In this document: piece by piece, positions 19,167 through 29,124 of the stretch
Position numbering within the stretch: the first letter of the stretch is position 1
How the letters are laid out: the number at the start of each line of letters is the position of its first letter
DNA from: Flavobacteriales bacterium
GTDB lineage: Bacteria > Bacteroidota > Bacteroidia > Flavobacteriales_C > GCA-002722245
DNA length: 64,000 bases
NCBI GenBank assembly: GCA_947444925.1
Contig: CANFBW010000013.1
Span: 1 to 64,000 of the forward strand
Direction: 5' to 3'
Position numbers and translations under genes: made by a program
Notes under the pieces: model-generated
Seen by the model: the letters and a program-made list of their open reading frames with translations, nothing else
Told to the model about the DNA's origin: nothing
Databases searched by the model: none

Positions 19167-20177
19167 ATGACCAGTAACGTGCTAACATGGGGAGAGGTGA
19201 TGTTGAGATTGTCGTCACCAAATAACCAAAGATTTTCGCAAAGCGAATCCTTTGAGGCTTGCTATGGCGGATCAGAAGCCAACGTAGCCGCATCTTTAGC
19301 AAAACTAGGGATACCATCGTCCTTCGTTACTCGTGTTCCAAAAAACGACTTGGGAGAAGCGGCACTTTCCACTTTTAATTATTACGGTGTGGATACTTCG
19401 GCAAGTAGCATTGGTGGTGACCGACTGGGATTGTACTATTTAGAAAAAGGTGTTTCCTCTCGACCGGGAAAAGTAATTTACGACCGTGATCTTTCCTCCT
19501 TTGCTACAATACAGCCTGGAATGATCAACTGGAAAAAAGTATTTAAAAACATTCAGTGGTTTCACTGGAGTGGTATCACTCCGGCCTTAAACAAAACTAT
19601 GCCTGCTGTTTGTTTAGAAGCTTTGAAAGTTGCCACTGAAATGGGAATCACAATATCCTGCGATTTAAATTACCGCGCCAATTTGTGGAAGTACAACAAA
19701 AAAGCAAATGAAGTATTGCCCGAACTATTGCAATACGTTGATGTATTGTTTGGTGGAAAAGGTGATTCGGAATTAATGCTGAACATAAAAATCAAAGAAA
19801 AAGATGCTCACGAAAAAGTATTTGCATTGTGGCAAAAAGAATTTCCGCGCATAAAAACAATAGCCTCCACTGGCCGCACTGAGGCAAATGCAAGCAAATG
19901 CAATTGGCAGGGATTCATTTGGCAAGACAAGCGTTTGTATACTTCCACGCAATACCACATCTCACACATTGTTGATCGCGTTGGCGCAGGTGATGCCTAT
20001 AGCGCTGGAATTATTTATGGATTGCTCAAAAACAAAAATGATTTACAAAAAGTGGTGGAGTTTGCCACAGCTGCTTCCTGCTTAAAATACAGCATTGTTG
20101 GCGATGTAAATTTAGCAACAGTGAATGAAGTTGAACAACTTATGCTTGGCAATGCAGGCGATAGAATAGCACGTTAA
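19167..20177 (+). CDS. kdgK: 2-dehydro-3-deoxygluconokinase (PfkB family)
   Basis: PfkB features: YGGSEANVAASLAKLG, GLYYLEKG, VDRVGAGDAYSAGIIYGLL; adjacent to KDPG aldolase. Confidence 0.88.
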   Translation: MTSNVLTWGEVMLRLSSPNNQRFSQSESFEACYGGSEANVAASLAKLGIPSSFVTRVPKNDLGEAALSTFNYYGVDTSASSIGGDRLGLYYLEKGVSSRPGKVIYDRDLSSFATIQPGMINWKKVFKNIQWFHWSGITPALNKTMPAVCLEALKVATEMGITISCDLNYRANLWKYNKKANEVLPELLQYVDVLFGGKGDSELMLNIKIKEKDAHEKVFALWQKEFPRIKTIASTGRTEANASKCNWQGFIWQDKRLYTSTQYHISHIVDRVGAGDAYSAGIIYGLLKNKNDLQKVVEFATAASCLKYSIVGDVNLATVNEVEQLMLGNAGDRIAR

Positions 20178-20179
20178 CT

Positions 20180-20842
20180 ATGGAGAAATATCAACATACA
20201 TTTTCCACATTAAATGAAACCAGAATGATTCCGGTTTTTTATCATGCTGATTTATCAACTTGCGAAAAAATCATTGAAGCCTGCTACCACGGAGGCGTAC
20301 GCGCATTTGAATTTACCAACAGAGGAGACAATGCACTGGAACTTTTTAGCGCATTAAAAAAATATTGCAGCACAAATTTTTCTGATTTGCTTCTTGGCGC
20401 GGGATCAATTTTAACGGTGAAAAATGCACACGACTTTATCCACGCCGGAGCCGATTTTATTGTGTCGCCAATATTGAAAGAAGAAATATTAATTGCTTGT
20501 CGACAACAAAACATTTATGCCATTCCAGGGTGTATGACATTGTCGGAAATTGCACAAGCACAAGAATGGGGCTCCGACATTATTAAACTTTTTCCTGGAT
20601 CGGTGCTCGGACCACAATTTGTTTCGGCCGTACTAGGCCCAATGCCAAAATTAAAATTAATGCCCACTGGTGGTGTTGAACCCACCAAAGAAAATTTGCA
20701 AGCTTGGTTTCAATCGGGTGTTGTTTGTGTTGGAATGGGATCACAATTGCTATCGAAAAAAATAATAGCCAGTGAAAATTACTCGCAACTCACTACGGAA
20801 ATAAAAACTATTTTATCCATCATCAACAGCATTAGCAAATGA
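20180..20842 (+). CDS. eda: KDPG/KHG aldolase
   Basis: GAGSILTVKNAHDFIHAGADFIVSP, KLFPGSVLGPQFVSAVLGPMPKLKLMPTGGV. Confidence 0.9.
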   Translation: MEKYQHTFSTLNETRMIPVFYHADLSTCEKIIEACYHGGVRAFEFTNRGDNALELFSALKKYCSTNFSDLLLGAGSILTVKNAHDFIHAGADFIVSPILKEEILIACRQQNIYAIPGCMTLSEIAQAQEWGSDIIKLFPGSVLGPQFVSAVLGPMPKLKLMPTGGVEPTKENLQAWFQSGVVCVGMGSQLLSKKIIASENYSQLTTEIKTILSIINSISK

Positions 20843-22119
20843 ATGCACCTATAGGCAAATACAGATGGCGAATTGCTTCTTTGTTGTTTTTTGCAACAAC
20901 AATAAATTACATTGATCGTCAGGTTTTAGCGCTCGTAGCTACCGACGATGGATTTATTCGTGATGTTGGTTTGATGGGTAGCGACGGGAAAATTAACAAA
21001 GAACTTTTTGGCTATTTGGATGCCGCATTTAAAGGAGCATATGCCTTGGGATTTTTGCTGATGGGAAATGTTTTGGATAAGTTGGGGAGCAAAAAAGGAT
21101 TTAGTATTTCTATTGTATTATGGAGCATCGCCGCTGCGGGACACGCCTTAGCAAGATCCATTTTCGGCTTGGGCATCGGTCGCTTTTTTTTAGGCATTGG
21201 AGAAGCCGGAAACTTTCCTGCCTGTGTAAAAACAGTCGCCGAATGGTTTCCAAAAAAAGAACGCTCCTTTGCCACTGGTTTGTTCAATGCCGGTTCAAAC
21301 ATCGGAGCTATTCTTGCGCCTTTAATGGTGCCCTTCTTAGTCATTCAATATGGTTGGCAAAGTGCATTCATTGTTACGGGAGCATTAGGATTTATTTGGT
21401 TGATTTTTTGGATCATCACTTACAAAAAACCAGAAGAACATTCCAAACTTTCCAGTGAAGAACTAGCATACATCAACAGCGACAAAGAAGTAGAACCTAA
21501 AAATAAAATTGGTTGGTTTAAATTACTGACCTACAAACAAACCTGGGCTTTCGCTTTCGGACGAATGTTCACCGATCCTGTTTGGTTTTTGTTTTTAACG
21601 TGGCTGCCCATTTTCTTTAAAGAGGAACACAACGTTGATTTGAAATCAATGTTTATCCCCATGTTGGTGATTTATCTCATCTCTGACGCCGGAAGTATTC
21701 TCGGTGGATGGTTCTCCTCCAACTTGATTAAAAAGGGGTACACAGTTAACAAGGCGCGAAAATTAACCATGCTCATTTGTGCGATAGCAGTCACTCCAAT
21801 TTTCTTTGCTTCTATTACGTCAAACATCTACATAGCAATTGCATTGATTTCACTCGCCACAGCAGCGCATCAAGCGTGGAGCGCAAATTTACTGACTACG
21901 GTTTCTGATTCTTTTCCAAAATCAGCAGTAGCTTCTGTAGTTGGAATTGGCGCAATGACAGGCGCTTTGATGGGCATGATAGTGGCTGCGTTAACAGGAT
22001 TGATCTATCAGGAATTCGGACCAATACCTTTGTTTGTTTTTGCGAGCTGTGCTTATTTGCCTGCGCTATTCTTGTTGAATCGCTTCAACAAAACATTGGA
22101 ACCAATTGAAATAAAATAA
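20839..22119 (+). CDS. MFS transporter, hexuronate transporter (ExuT/DgoT-like)
   Basis: ATTINYIDRQVLALV, GEAGNFPACVKTVAEWFPKKERSFATGLFNAGSNIGAI; about 12 hydrophobic segments; overlaps eda by 4 nt. Confidence 0.88.
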   Translation: MNAPIGKYRWRIASLLFFATTINYIDRQVLALVATDDGFIRDVGLMGSDGKINKELFGYLDAAFKGAYALGFLLMGNVLDKLGSKKGFSISIVLWSIAAAGHALARSIFGLGIGRFFLGIGEAGNFPACVKTVAEWFPKKERSFATGLFNAGSNIGAILAPLMVPFLVIQYGWQSAFIVTGALGFIWLIFWIITYKKPEEHSKLSSEELAYINSDKEVEPKNKIGWFKLLTYKQTWAFAFGRMFTDPVWFLFLTWLPIFFKEEHNVDLKSMFIPMLVIYLISDAGSILGGWFSSNLIKKGYTVNKARKLTMLICAIAVTPIFFASITSNIYIAIALISLATAAHQAWSANLLTTVSDSFPKSAVASVVGIGAMTGALMGMIVAALTGLIYQEFGPIPLFVFASCAYLPALFLLNRFNKTLEPIEIK

Positions 22120-23334
22120 TTATTTTCTCACTATCGGATTTTCACTTCTATCTACTTCATTTTTCAAAAAGGAAATGAAGGCTTCTCTATTCGAAAATTT
22201 CTTATCGTTCAATTCCCAACACGCATAAAAGCGATAGGAAAGAGGAAGAGTTGTTGATACAAATTGGACAGCGAAAGTATTGGTAACATCGGAATTTACG
22301 TTGGGTGTTTTGTAAAATCCGGCACAATCAGTTTTCTTTGAAACTACTGCCATACCGAGGTATTCGCCATTGAAAGCTTGTTTGTCATGTGTATAGAAAA
22401 TGCTGTGGTTCAAATAATTTTCTTGATACATTGTGTCCGAATGCAAATTCACAATACCTACCACCAACTGCATATTTTTTGGCATTTCAGAAATTGAAAT
22501 CTCATTGTTATAAAAATATTTTCCTGCGCTGATTTCTACTTTATGATGAATGTTAATGAGCTGAGAATCCACCATAAAATTATTGTAGTTCAAGTTGAAA
22601 GTGGTTTGCAATATTCCTTCCGACAATCCATCAAAATTGGATTCTTTGTATTGTGAAACACGATATAGAGAATCCACATTTTTAACAGCAATGGCGCCTG
22701 CTCCTAAAGAAGAACCCACTTTTAAAATATCCATGCCCCAAGATTGCAACTCGTGATAATTTTGATCAACACCTACTCGATCTAAAATCATTCCAGGCAA
22801 TTTTTTTCCGAAAATATCGATGCCATTTCTCTCATCAAAATAATTTCGAAAAGCCACTTTATCATTCTCCCAACCCGGACCTTCAAACTGAAAATATTTT
22901 TGAGTGGTGTCGGTATTTTTTCCAGCCAATCGGTTGGCAGTAGTGCACTCTTCAAATTCCTTTCCATTATTTTTCTTTTTGGCAAATCGGAAATTGGTGC
23001 GCGCTGCATACACTGGCGCTGCAGTGCTTTCAACAAAAACTATTTCTACTTTTTTTATTTCAAGAGCAGCAAAATTCAAATTCATCAACAAACGATCCCA
23101 CTGTGAATCACCATTGGTATCCAATAATTGCGAAGGAATTGTATCCTCATTACAAAGAATTAAAGGCAGCATATCATTGGCGCAATTTTTAAAAACACTA
23201 TCGCTTCTTAATAAAGAAATTTGCTCATCCATTCTTTCAAAAGAAGATGGATTACTGAAAGTGATTTCATTCTTCACACAATTAGTGCAGCTAAAAAGCA
23301 ACGAAGAAATAGAAAGTAAAAAAAGAGTACGCAT
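22120..23334 (-). CDS. DUF4861 domain lipoprotein
   Basis: Signal MRTLFLLSISSLLFSC (lipobox); length and context match DUF4861 proteins of uronate/pectin-type loci. Track ORF extends to 23385. Confidence 0.65.
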   Translation of the reverse strand: MRTLFLLSISSLLFSCTNCVKNEITFSNPSSFERMDEQISLLRSDSVFKNCANDMLPLILCNEDTIPSQLLDTNGDSQWDRLLMNLNFAALEIKKVEIVFVESTAAPVYAARTNFRFAKKKNNGKEFEECTTANRLAGKNTDTTQKYFQFEGPGWENDKVAFRNYFDERNGIDIFGKKLPGMILDRVGVDQNYHELQSWGMDILKVGSSLGAGAIAVKNVDSLYRVSQYKESNFDGLSEGILQTTFNLNYNNFMVDSQLINIHHKVEISAGKYFYNNEISISEMPKNMQLVVGIVNLHSDTMYQENYLNHSIFYTHDKQAFNGEYLGMAVVSKKTDCAGFYKTPNVNSDVTNTFAVQFVSTTLPLSYRFYACWELNDKKFSNREAFISFLKNEVDRSENPIVRK

Positions 23335-23341
23335 AAAATTA

Positions 23342-24127
23342 CTATTCAATTGGTTTACCAATGGTAGCAAGTATTCCACCATCAACGTATAAAATATGTC
23401 CGTTCACAAAATCAGATGCAGGTGCAGCTAAAAAAACAGCAGCACCTTTTAAATCGTTGGGATTTCCCCATTTGGCGGCAGGTGTGCGATTAATAATAAA
23501 ATCGTTGAATGGATGTCCGTCAACACGAATTGGAGCAGTTTGTTCGGTTTCAAAATAACCCGGACCGATGCCATTCGTTTGAATATTGTACCTCGCCCAT
23601 TCGGTAGCCATATTTTTTGTGAGCATTTTCAATCCGCCTTTTGCTGCAGCGTAAGCGCCTACGGAGTCTCTACCTAACTCACTCATCATGGAACAAATAT
23701 TAATTATTTTTCCACCACCTTTTTCAATCATGCTTTTTACCACGTGCTTGGCCATAATAAATGGTCCAACTAAATCCACATCAATCACCTTTTTAAAATC
23801 ATCAACTTCCATTTCCAACAAAGGCGTTCGCAAAATCATTCCCGCGTTGTTCACCAGCACATCAATGCTTCCAACCTCTATGGTGATTTTTGCAATGGCG
23901 GCTTTAACTTCAATTTCATTGGTCACATCAAATAAATATCCATGCGCTTTCAAAGAGCATTTTTTGTATTCGGCCAATGCCGCTTCCATTTTTTGTGCAC
24001 TGTGACCATTGATCACCAGCGTTGCTCCAGCCTCTCCCAATCCTTTGGCCATGGCCATTCCCAAGCCGTGTGTTCCACCAGTAATCAAAACTATTTTGTT
24101 GCTTAAATCAAATAAATTATTGGACAT
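23342..24127 (-). CDS. kduD: SDR-family 2-dehydro-3-deoxy-D-gluconate 5-dehydrogenase / gluconate 5-dehydrogenase (KduD-like)
   Basis: Rossmann TGGTHGLG, NNAG, YAAAKGG; adjacent to kduI. Confidence 0.82.
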   Translation of the reverse strand: MSNNLFDLSNKIVLITGGTHGLGMAMAKGLGEAGATLVINGHSAQKMEAALAEYKKCSLKAHGYLFDVTNEIEVKAAIAKITIEVGSIDVLVNNAGMILRTPLLEMEVDDFKKVIDVDLVGPFIMAKHVVKSMIEKGGGKIINICSMMSELGRDSVGAYAAAKGGLKMLTKNMATEWARYNIQTNGIGPGYFETEQTAPIRVDGHPFNDFIINRTPAAKWGNPNDLKGAAVFLAAPASDFVNGHILYVDGGILATIGKPIE

Positions 24128-24131
24128 ATCC

Positions 24132-24974
24132 TTATTTTAAATCGTTTATAGCTACTGCATCCATATCTGAATAATCTAAATTTTCTCCTGCCATTCCCCA
24201 AATAAAAGAGTAATTTGAAGTTCCTGCACCACAATGAATCGACCATGCCGGAGAAATAATTGCCTGTTCATTTTGCATCCATACGTGACGCGTTTCTTGC
24301 GGCTGACCCATGAAATGGCAAACGGAATGATCGACTGGTACTTCAAAATAAAAATACACTTCCATTCGTCTGTTGTGTGTGTGCGCAGGCATCGTATTCC
24401 ATACACTTCCTTCGTTCAATTCTGTTAAACCCATTTGCAGCTGACAAGAATCCAACACCGAATTCACGAGCAATTTATTTATAGTGCGTGAATTCGCTGT
24501 GCTAGTACTGCCCAACACCAGCTTGTCGGCCATAGCTCTTGTAATTAACTTTGATGGATACTCCTTGTGCGCAGGAGTTGAATTCAAATAAAATTTTGCC
24601 GGAGCATCTTCATTTACACTTTCAAAAACAACCTCTTTAGTTCCTTTACCCAAATACAAAGCCTCTTTAAAATTCAGGGTATAAGATCCATGTTCAGTGC
24701 GAACAATTCCTTGTCCACCAACATTAATAATTCCCAATTCTCTGCGTTCCAAAAAAAACTGTGCACGCAATGGCGCAATGGTATCCAACTTCACCGCTTT
24801 ACTCACAGGCCAACATCCGCCACTAATAAAACGATCGTTCATACTGTAAACCAAGTTCACGCTATCCTTCACGAACAAGGTCTCCATTAAAAATTCTTCA
24901 CGAATTCTTTTGGTATCGTAAGTAGCAAAATCCTTTGGATGATTGCTGTATCGTTCGGTGTAAATGGTACTCAT
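24132..24974 (-). CDS. kduI: 5-dehydro-4-deoxy-D-glucuronate isomerase
   Basis: Cupin motif NTMPAHTHNRRMEVYFYF and C-terminal SIHCGAGTSNYSFIWGMAGEN. Confidence 0.93.
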   Translation of the reverse strand: MSTIYTERYSNHPKDFATYDTKRIREEFLMETLFVKDSVNLVYSMNDRFISGGCWPVSKAVKLDTIAPLRAQFFLERRELGIINVGGQGIVRTEHGSYTLNFKEALYLGKGTKEVVFESVNEDAPAKFYLNSTPAHKEYPSKLITRAMADKLVLGSTSTANSRTINKLLVNSVLDSCQLQMGLTELNEGSVWNTMPAHTHNRRMEVYFYFEVPVDHSVCHFMGQPQETRHVWMQNEQAIISPAWSIHCGAGTSNYSFIWGMAGENLDYSDMDAVAINDLK

Positions 24975-24977
24975 GAA

Positions 24978-26171
24978 TTATTTGTTTAAGTGTTTTTTAA
25001 AGCGAAGTAATGCTTCAATAAAATAGTAATCGGCATAATTTAAAGGAACATCAATTTCAGATTTATTTGGTTTGTGTCCGGTAGCATGCTTGAGTAAAAA
25101 TCCAAAATTCTCATTGTCGGCATTAAAATATTTATCAGAAGACAACGACAACAAAACCTTTTCAGCGAAGGAAATATATTGTTGATTGTCTTTCACATAT
25201 TCGCTCAACTCCATTAATCCAGAAGCAAAAATTGCAGCAGCAGCAACGTCTCTCGGCTCGTTGGGAATTCCCGATGCATTAAAATCCCAGTAAGGAATTG
25301 CATCTGCTGGCAGGTTCGGATGCGACATAAAAAATTTAGCAATGCCAATGGATTGCTTTAAATACAAAGGATTTTTTGTTTCACGATACATCGTAAGGTA
25401 ACCGTAAAAAGCCCATGCTTGTCCGCGTGCCCAAGCTGATGGATCTGAAAATCCTTGTACCGTTTGCTTTTTAATTACTGCACCAGTGATGGTATCATAA
25501 TCCACTAAATGGAAAGAACTAAAATCATCCCGAAAATGATTTTTCAATGTAGTGTTGGAATGCGCCACAGCAACTTTGTACAAGTTTGAATCACCGGAGA
25601 TTTTGAACGATTCCATTAACATTTCCAAATTCATCATATTGTCGATGATCACCGGAAATTGCCATGCACCATGATCCCATGATCGGATGCATTTTGCGTT
25701 TTTATTGTAGCGCGTAATTAAGGTTTGTGAAGTCTTTAAAAAAACATTTTTGTAGTAAGGATCAGCAGTGATGGAATACGCCAATCCATGCGGACAATAA
25801 ATCATAAAACCCAAATCGTGAGTACCACTGTAATATTTAAGAGGCTCCAAAGTGCGTGTTGATTTATCGGCCAATTTTTTCAATTCAGCATCTTTTGAAA
25901 ACTGATATAAATACCATAACGAAGCTGGAAAAAAACCAGAAGTCCAATCGTACATATCAACGAACTTCACTTTACCATCGACAATTGTTCTGGGATACAA
26001 ACTATCGGCGGTGTTGTGCGCTAATGTTTTATATTTTATGATCGACTTGTTTAATGTTGCGTCAATTTGAGCAGCGTTTAAATGCGCTGCGGGCTTCTCT
26101 TTCACCAAAAATGCACTGCTTAAACAAGCCATTGAAACAGCGCCAATAATGATTACAAGTATTTTTTTCAT
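24978..26171 (-). CDS. GH88 unsaturated glucuronyl hydrolase
   Basis: DMYDWTSGFFPASLWYLYQF, DLGFMIYCPHGLAY, GFSDPSAWARGQAWAFYGYLTMY. Start at MKKILVIIIGAVSMAC (26171) rather than 26369. Confidence 0.9.
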   Translation of the reverse strand: MKKILVIIIGAVSMACLSSAFLVKEKPAAHLNAAQIDATLNKSIIKYKTLAHNTADSLYPRTIVDGKVKFVDMYDWTSGFFPASLWYLYQFSKDAELKKLADKSTRTLEPLKYYSGTHDLGFMIYCPHGLAYSITADPYYKNVFLKTSQTLITRYNKNAKCIRSWDHGAWQFPVIIDNMMNLEMLMESFKISGDSNLYKVAVAHSNTTLKNHFRDDFSSFHLVDYDTITGAVIKKQTVQGFSDPSAWARGQAWAFYGYLTMYRETKNPLYLKQSIGIAKFFMSHPNLPADAIPYWDFNASGIPNEPRDVAAAAIFASGLMELSEYVKDNQQYISFAEKVLLSLSSDKYFNADNENFGFLLKHATGHKPNKSEIDVPLNYADYYFIEALLRFKKHLNK

Positions 26172-26226
26172 GTCGAATATTTTGAATGTTAAAACGATCA
26201 ATATAAAATCCAATTTATGAATTTTT

Positions 26227-26340
26227 ACGTTAACGAACACGGAAATTAGAACAATTTCCACAAACAATAGCGTTAACAATACTTTCAAGATAAAAAACCA
26301 CATCAATAACGAATGTGCAACCGCATGACGAACACGGAAA
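26227..26340. promoter_or_regulatory. Promoter region of the GH88-kdu operon with a CGTTAACG palindrome and repeated ACGAACACGGAAA element
   Basis: CGTTAACG 26228-26235, GCGTTAACA near 26270; ACGAACACGGAAA at 26233-26245 and 26328-26340. Confidence 0.4.
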
Positions 26341-26353
26341 ATAAAGGGCATAA

Positions 26354-26386
26354 AAAAACCCATCAGCAAAACGCTGATGGGTTTTT
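26354..26386 (-). terminator. Rho-independent terminator downstream of ppc
   Basis: aaaAACCCATCAGC-aaaac-GCTGATGGGTTttt; U-tract on the minus strand. Confidence 0.85.
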
Positions 26387-26406
26387 AAATATCTGCTTAG
26401 AAAATT

Positions 26407-29013
26407 TTACGCCGAATTCCTACTTGCATTAATACTTCCAAAGAAAGCACGAATGATCATTTTCTCAAATACAGGGGCCATCTCCGCATCCTTTCTTTCC
26501 CCTTTTTCAATGTCCTTTAAGTTCATTAAAGCATATTGTTGAATAGTGATCAAAGGTAAGATAATGTTCTCTCTCATTTGGATAGAAGCCTGGTTGGAAG
26601 GTTGGTTTTCTAACAATGACTCCATTCCTGAAATCTCTAACAAAAGAGCTTTAGTGATGGTGTATTCAGTGTGAATCCATGCCCAAAACTTTCCGAATTT
26701 TTTGTCGTTCGCCAAATAGGCTGTTAACGGAAAGTAGGTTTTAGACAGCGCCATCATTGAGTTTTCGGCAAGTGTTCGGAAGAACAAAGATTTTTGATAC
26801 AAATCTTTAATCTCGTCGATTCTACCGGCATCTTTGTATTTTTTGATGGCAGTACCGAAACCAAAAAACCCTGGTACGTTTTGCTTCATTTGCGTCCATG
26901 CTCCTACAAAAGGAATGGCGCGTAAATCACCTAAGGTCAATTTGTCGGCCTTCTTTCTTTTTGACGGACGAGAACCAATATTTGTTTTGCCAAAATATTG
27001 CAGTACGCTCACTTCTTCAAGGTATTCAATAAACTTTGGATCGGTTTTAAAACGAACATATTCGCTATAGCTTTCCTTGGCCATGTCGTCGATAAGTTCG
27101 CGGTTTTTGTCCGACAATTTTAATACATCTCCTTTGAATACATAGTTTTCTAAACCGGCACAAATCAATTGCTCAATGTTAAACTGTGAAGAATCAACAG
27201 TTCCAAAGTTCGAAGAAATTGTTTGCCCTTGCACGGTCAATTGTATTTCATCGTCTTCAATACGATCTCCTAAACTAGAATAAAATTTATTTGTATTCCC
27301 TCCACCGCGAGCGGGTGGACCGCCACGACCGTCAAAAAACACAACGCTTACTTTGTTCTTTCTAGCAATTTCAGTCAAGTTTTCCTTAGCACGGAAAATA
27401 GACCAGTTGGCCATTAAATAGCCACCATCCTTTGTTCCATCAGAGAAACCCAGCATGATGTATTGTTTTTTACCACGGAACTTCATGTGCGCAGCGTACG
27501 TTTCGTTGGCGTACAAAGTCTCCATGATATCATTGGCATTGATCAAATCTTCAATGGTTTCAAACAAAGGAACAATGTCCAGTTTCATTTGCTCTTCCCA
27601 ACCACAAATACGCGCCAAGGCGTATACCTCTATCATGTTCACCGCATTTTGCGTATTGCTAATGATGTAACGGTGACAAGCAATTTCGCCGTTTGCCTTT
27701 TGAATATCTTTGATGACGTATAGCGATTTCAAAGTCTCGCGCGTCATTTCATCGTCAAACAAAGTCGGATCAATATTTCCTTCTAAAGTCAACAAAGCAG
27801 CGATCTTTTTAGCTTCAGATAGTTCTTCGTAATTCTTAGGGATTTTACCTTTTACAGTATCTTTTAGTTTTCCGGAAGCCATTGCCTCAAAAACATCGTT
27901 CAATACTTTTCCATGAATTCGGGAATCCTGGCGGATATCTAATAGCGCAAAATGGAAACCAAATATTTTAACCTTCCAAATCAGCTCATCCAAAAGATGA
28001 ACAAACAAGCCATGGTGCTCACTAACGATCACAGCGCGAACTTCATTCAAATCTTTTAAAAGGTCTTCTTTGATGTGATATCGTTTTCCGTCGGTATTGA
28101 AAATGGTATTGGAAAGCGTGCCATATATTTTTTCCATGCGCTCGTCAATCCCACTGAAAGTAAGGCGACGACGCAACATGCGCAAATCACGGTAATAGCA
28201 AATAAAAACCTTCTGCTTCAACTCAGCAGCTACTTTTGTTGTAATTTCTGCGGTAACGAAAGGATTGCCATCTCTGTCACCTCCCGGCCAAAAACCAAGG
28301 TCAATCAAGTTATTGTCGAAGTTCTCTGTCTCCATGCCAGCCAACTTCATTTGCTTGCGCATTCTGCTATGAATTTTAGGTATAGAATGGTAAAAAACAT
28401 ATTCCAAATACCACATCAAACGCATTGCTTCATCAAGCGGAGTTGGTTTTTCTTTGGTGATGAATGGCGTTCTTCCAAGTTGACGAAGCAAATCATTGAT
28501 GTCGCGCAAATCATTTTTACGAATGGCCACTTCCAAATCGTTGATAATGGATAAAACGCGGCTTGGATAAAACTGTGTAGGATGAGCGGTGAGCACGGGG
28601 CGCACTTTAAAATCCTTCAGTTTGTGCACCAATTTATCGGTGCGATTGGCGTTTTGCGACCTGCTGAACAAGTATTTGATAGTACCTTGACCGTCTAAGT
28701 CGTTTATTTTTTCAAAAGCTGAATCCTCAATGGCATCAAAAAGCACCACTTGTCTTTCGATGTATTGAATGAATTTAAAAATCAACAGATTGATTTCCTT
28801 TTCACTTTTGATCTTTGTTCTTTTTTTGAAGAACTGTTCTATGATTTCCTGTGGGGTCTTGTTTTGTTCAAAGCCATCCTTGCAATCTTGAAACAACAAA
28901 GGCAGTGTCACGCCAATGTTTGTAACCTCCTCAAAGGGAAGCGTCAAAAATAAACTGTTGAAGATTTGGTATTTAACCGCTACGTTGTTTTGAAATTTCT
29001 CTAGGGTTGCCAT
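26407..29013 (-). CDS. ppc: Phosphoenolpyruvate carboxylase
   Basis: VRPVLTAHPTQ, GFWPGGDRDGNPFVT, FFDGRGGPPARGGG, LRAIPFVGAWTQ. ORF opens at 29085; MATLEKFQ start (29013) likely. Confidence 0.95.
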   Translation of the reverse strand: MATLEKFQNNVAVKYQIFNSLFLTLPFEEVTNIGVTLPLLFQDCKDGFEQNKTPQEIIEQFFKKRTKIKSEKEINLLIFKFIQYIERQVVLFDAIEDSAFEKINDLDGQGTIKYLFSRSQNANRTDKLVHKLKDFKVRPVLTAHPTQFYPSRVLSIINDLEVAIRKNDLRDINDLLRQLGRTPFITKEKPTPLDEAMRLMWYLEYVFYHSIPKIHSRMRKQMKLAGMETENFDNNLIDLGFWPGGDRDGNPFVTAEITTKVAAELKQKVFICYYRDLRMLRRRLTFSGIDERMEKIYGTLSNTIFNTDGKRYHIKEDLLKDLNEVRAVIVSEHHGLFVHLLDELIWKVKIFGFHFALLDIRQDSRIHGKVLNDVFEAMASGKLKDTVKGKIPKNYEELSEAKKIAALLTLEGNIDPTLFDDEMTRETLKSLYVIKDIQKANGEIACHRYIISNTQNAVNMIEVYALARICGWEEQMKLDIVPLFETIEDLINANDIMETLYANETYAAHMKFRGKKQYIMLGFSDGTKDGGYLMANWSIFRAKENLTEIARKNKVSVVFFDGRGGPPARGGGNTNKFYSSLGDRIEDDEIQLTVQGQTISSNFGTVDSSQFNIEQLICAGLENYVFKGDVLKLSDKNRELIDDMAKESYSEYVRFKTDPKFIEYLEEVSVLQYFGKTNIGSRPSKRKKADKLTLGDLRAIPFVGAWTQMKQNVPGFFGFGTAIKKYKDAGRIDEIKDLYQKSLFFRTLAENSMMALSKTYFPLTAYLANDKKFGKFWAWIHTEYTITKALLLEISGMESLLENQPSNQASIQMRENIILPLITIQQYALMNLKDIEKGERKDAEMAPVFEKMIIRAFFGSINASRNSA

Positions 29014-29124
29014 CGGATTTTTGCCTTTCTTTTGATTGTCAATGCTTTCGCTAGGCGAATATAAAGATAGTTGCCGACAGTGCAAGGGCAGAAAACAAAA
29101 CTATTTTAAAAAAAGAATGGACTA

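Noticed and set aside
22904-23392. 162-aa plus-strand ORF antisense to the DUF4861 gene
   Set aside because: The opposite strand has the lipoprotein signal and operon context; this ORF has no coding-like features.
28075-28554. 159-aa plus-strand ORF within ppc
   Set aside because: Fully antisense to conserved ppc; no recognisable motif.
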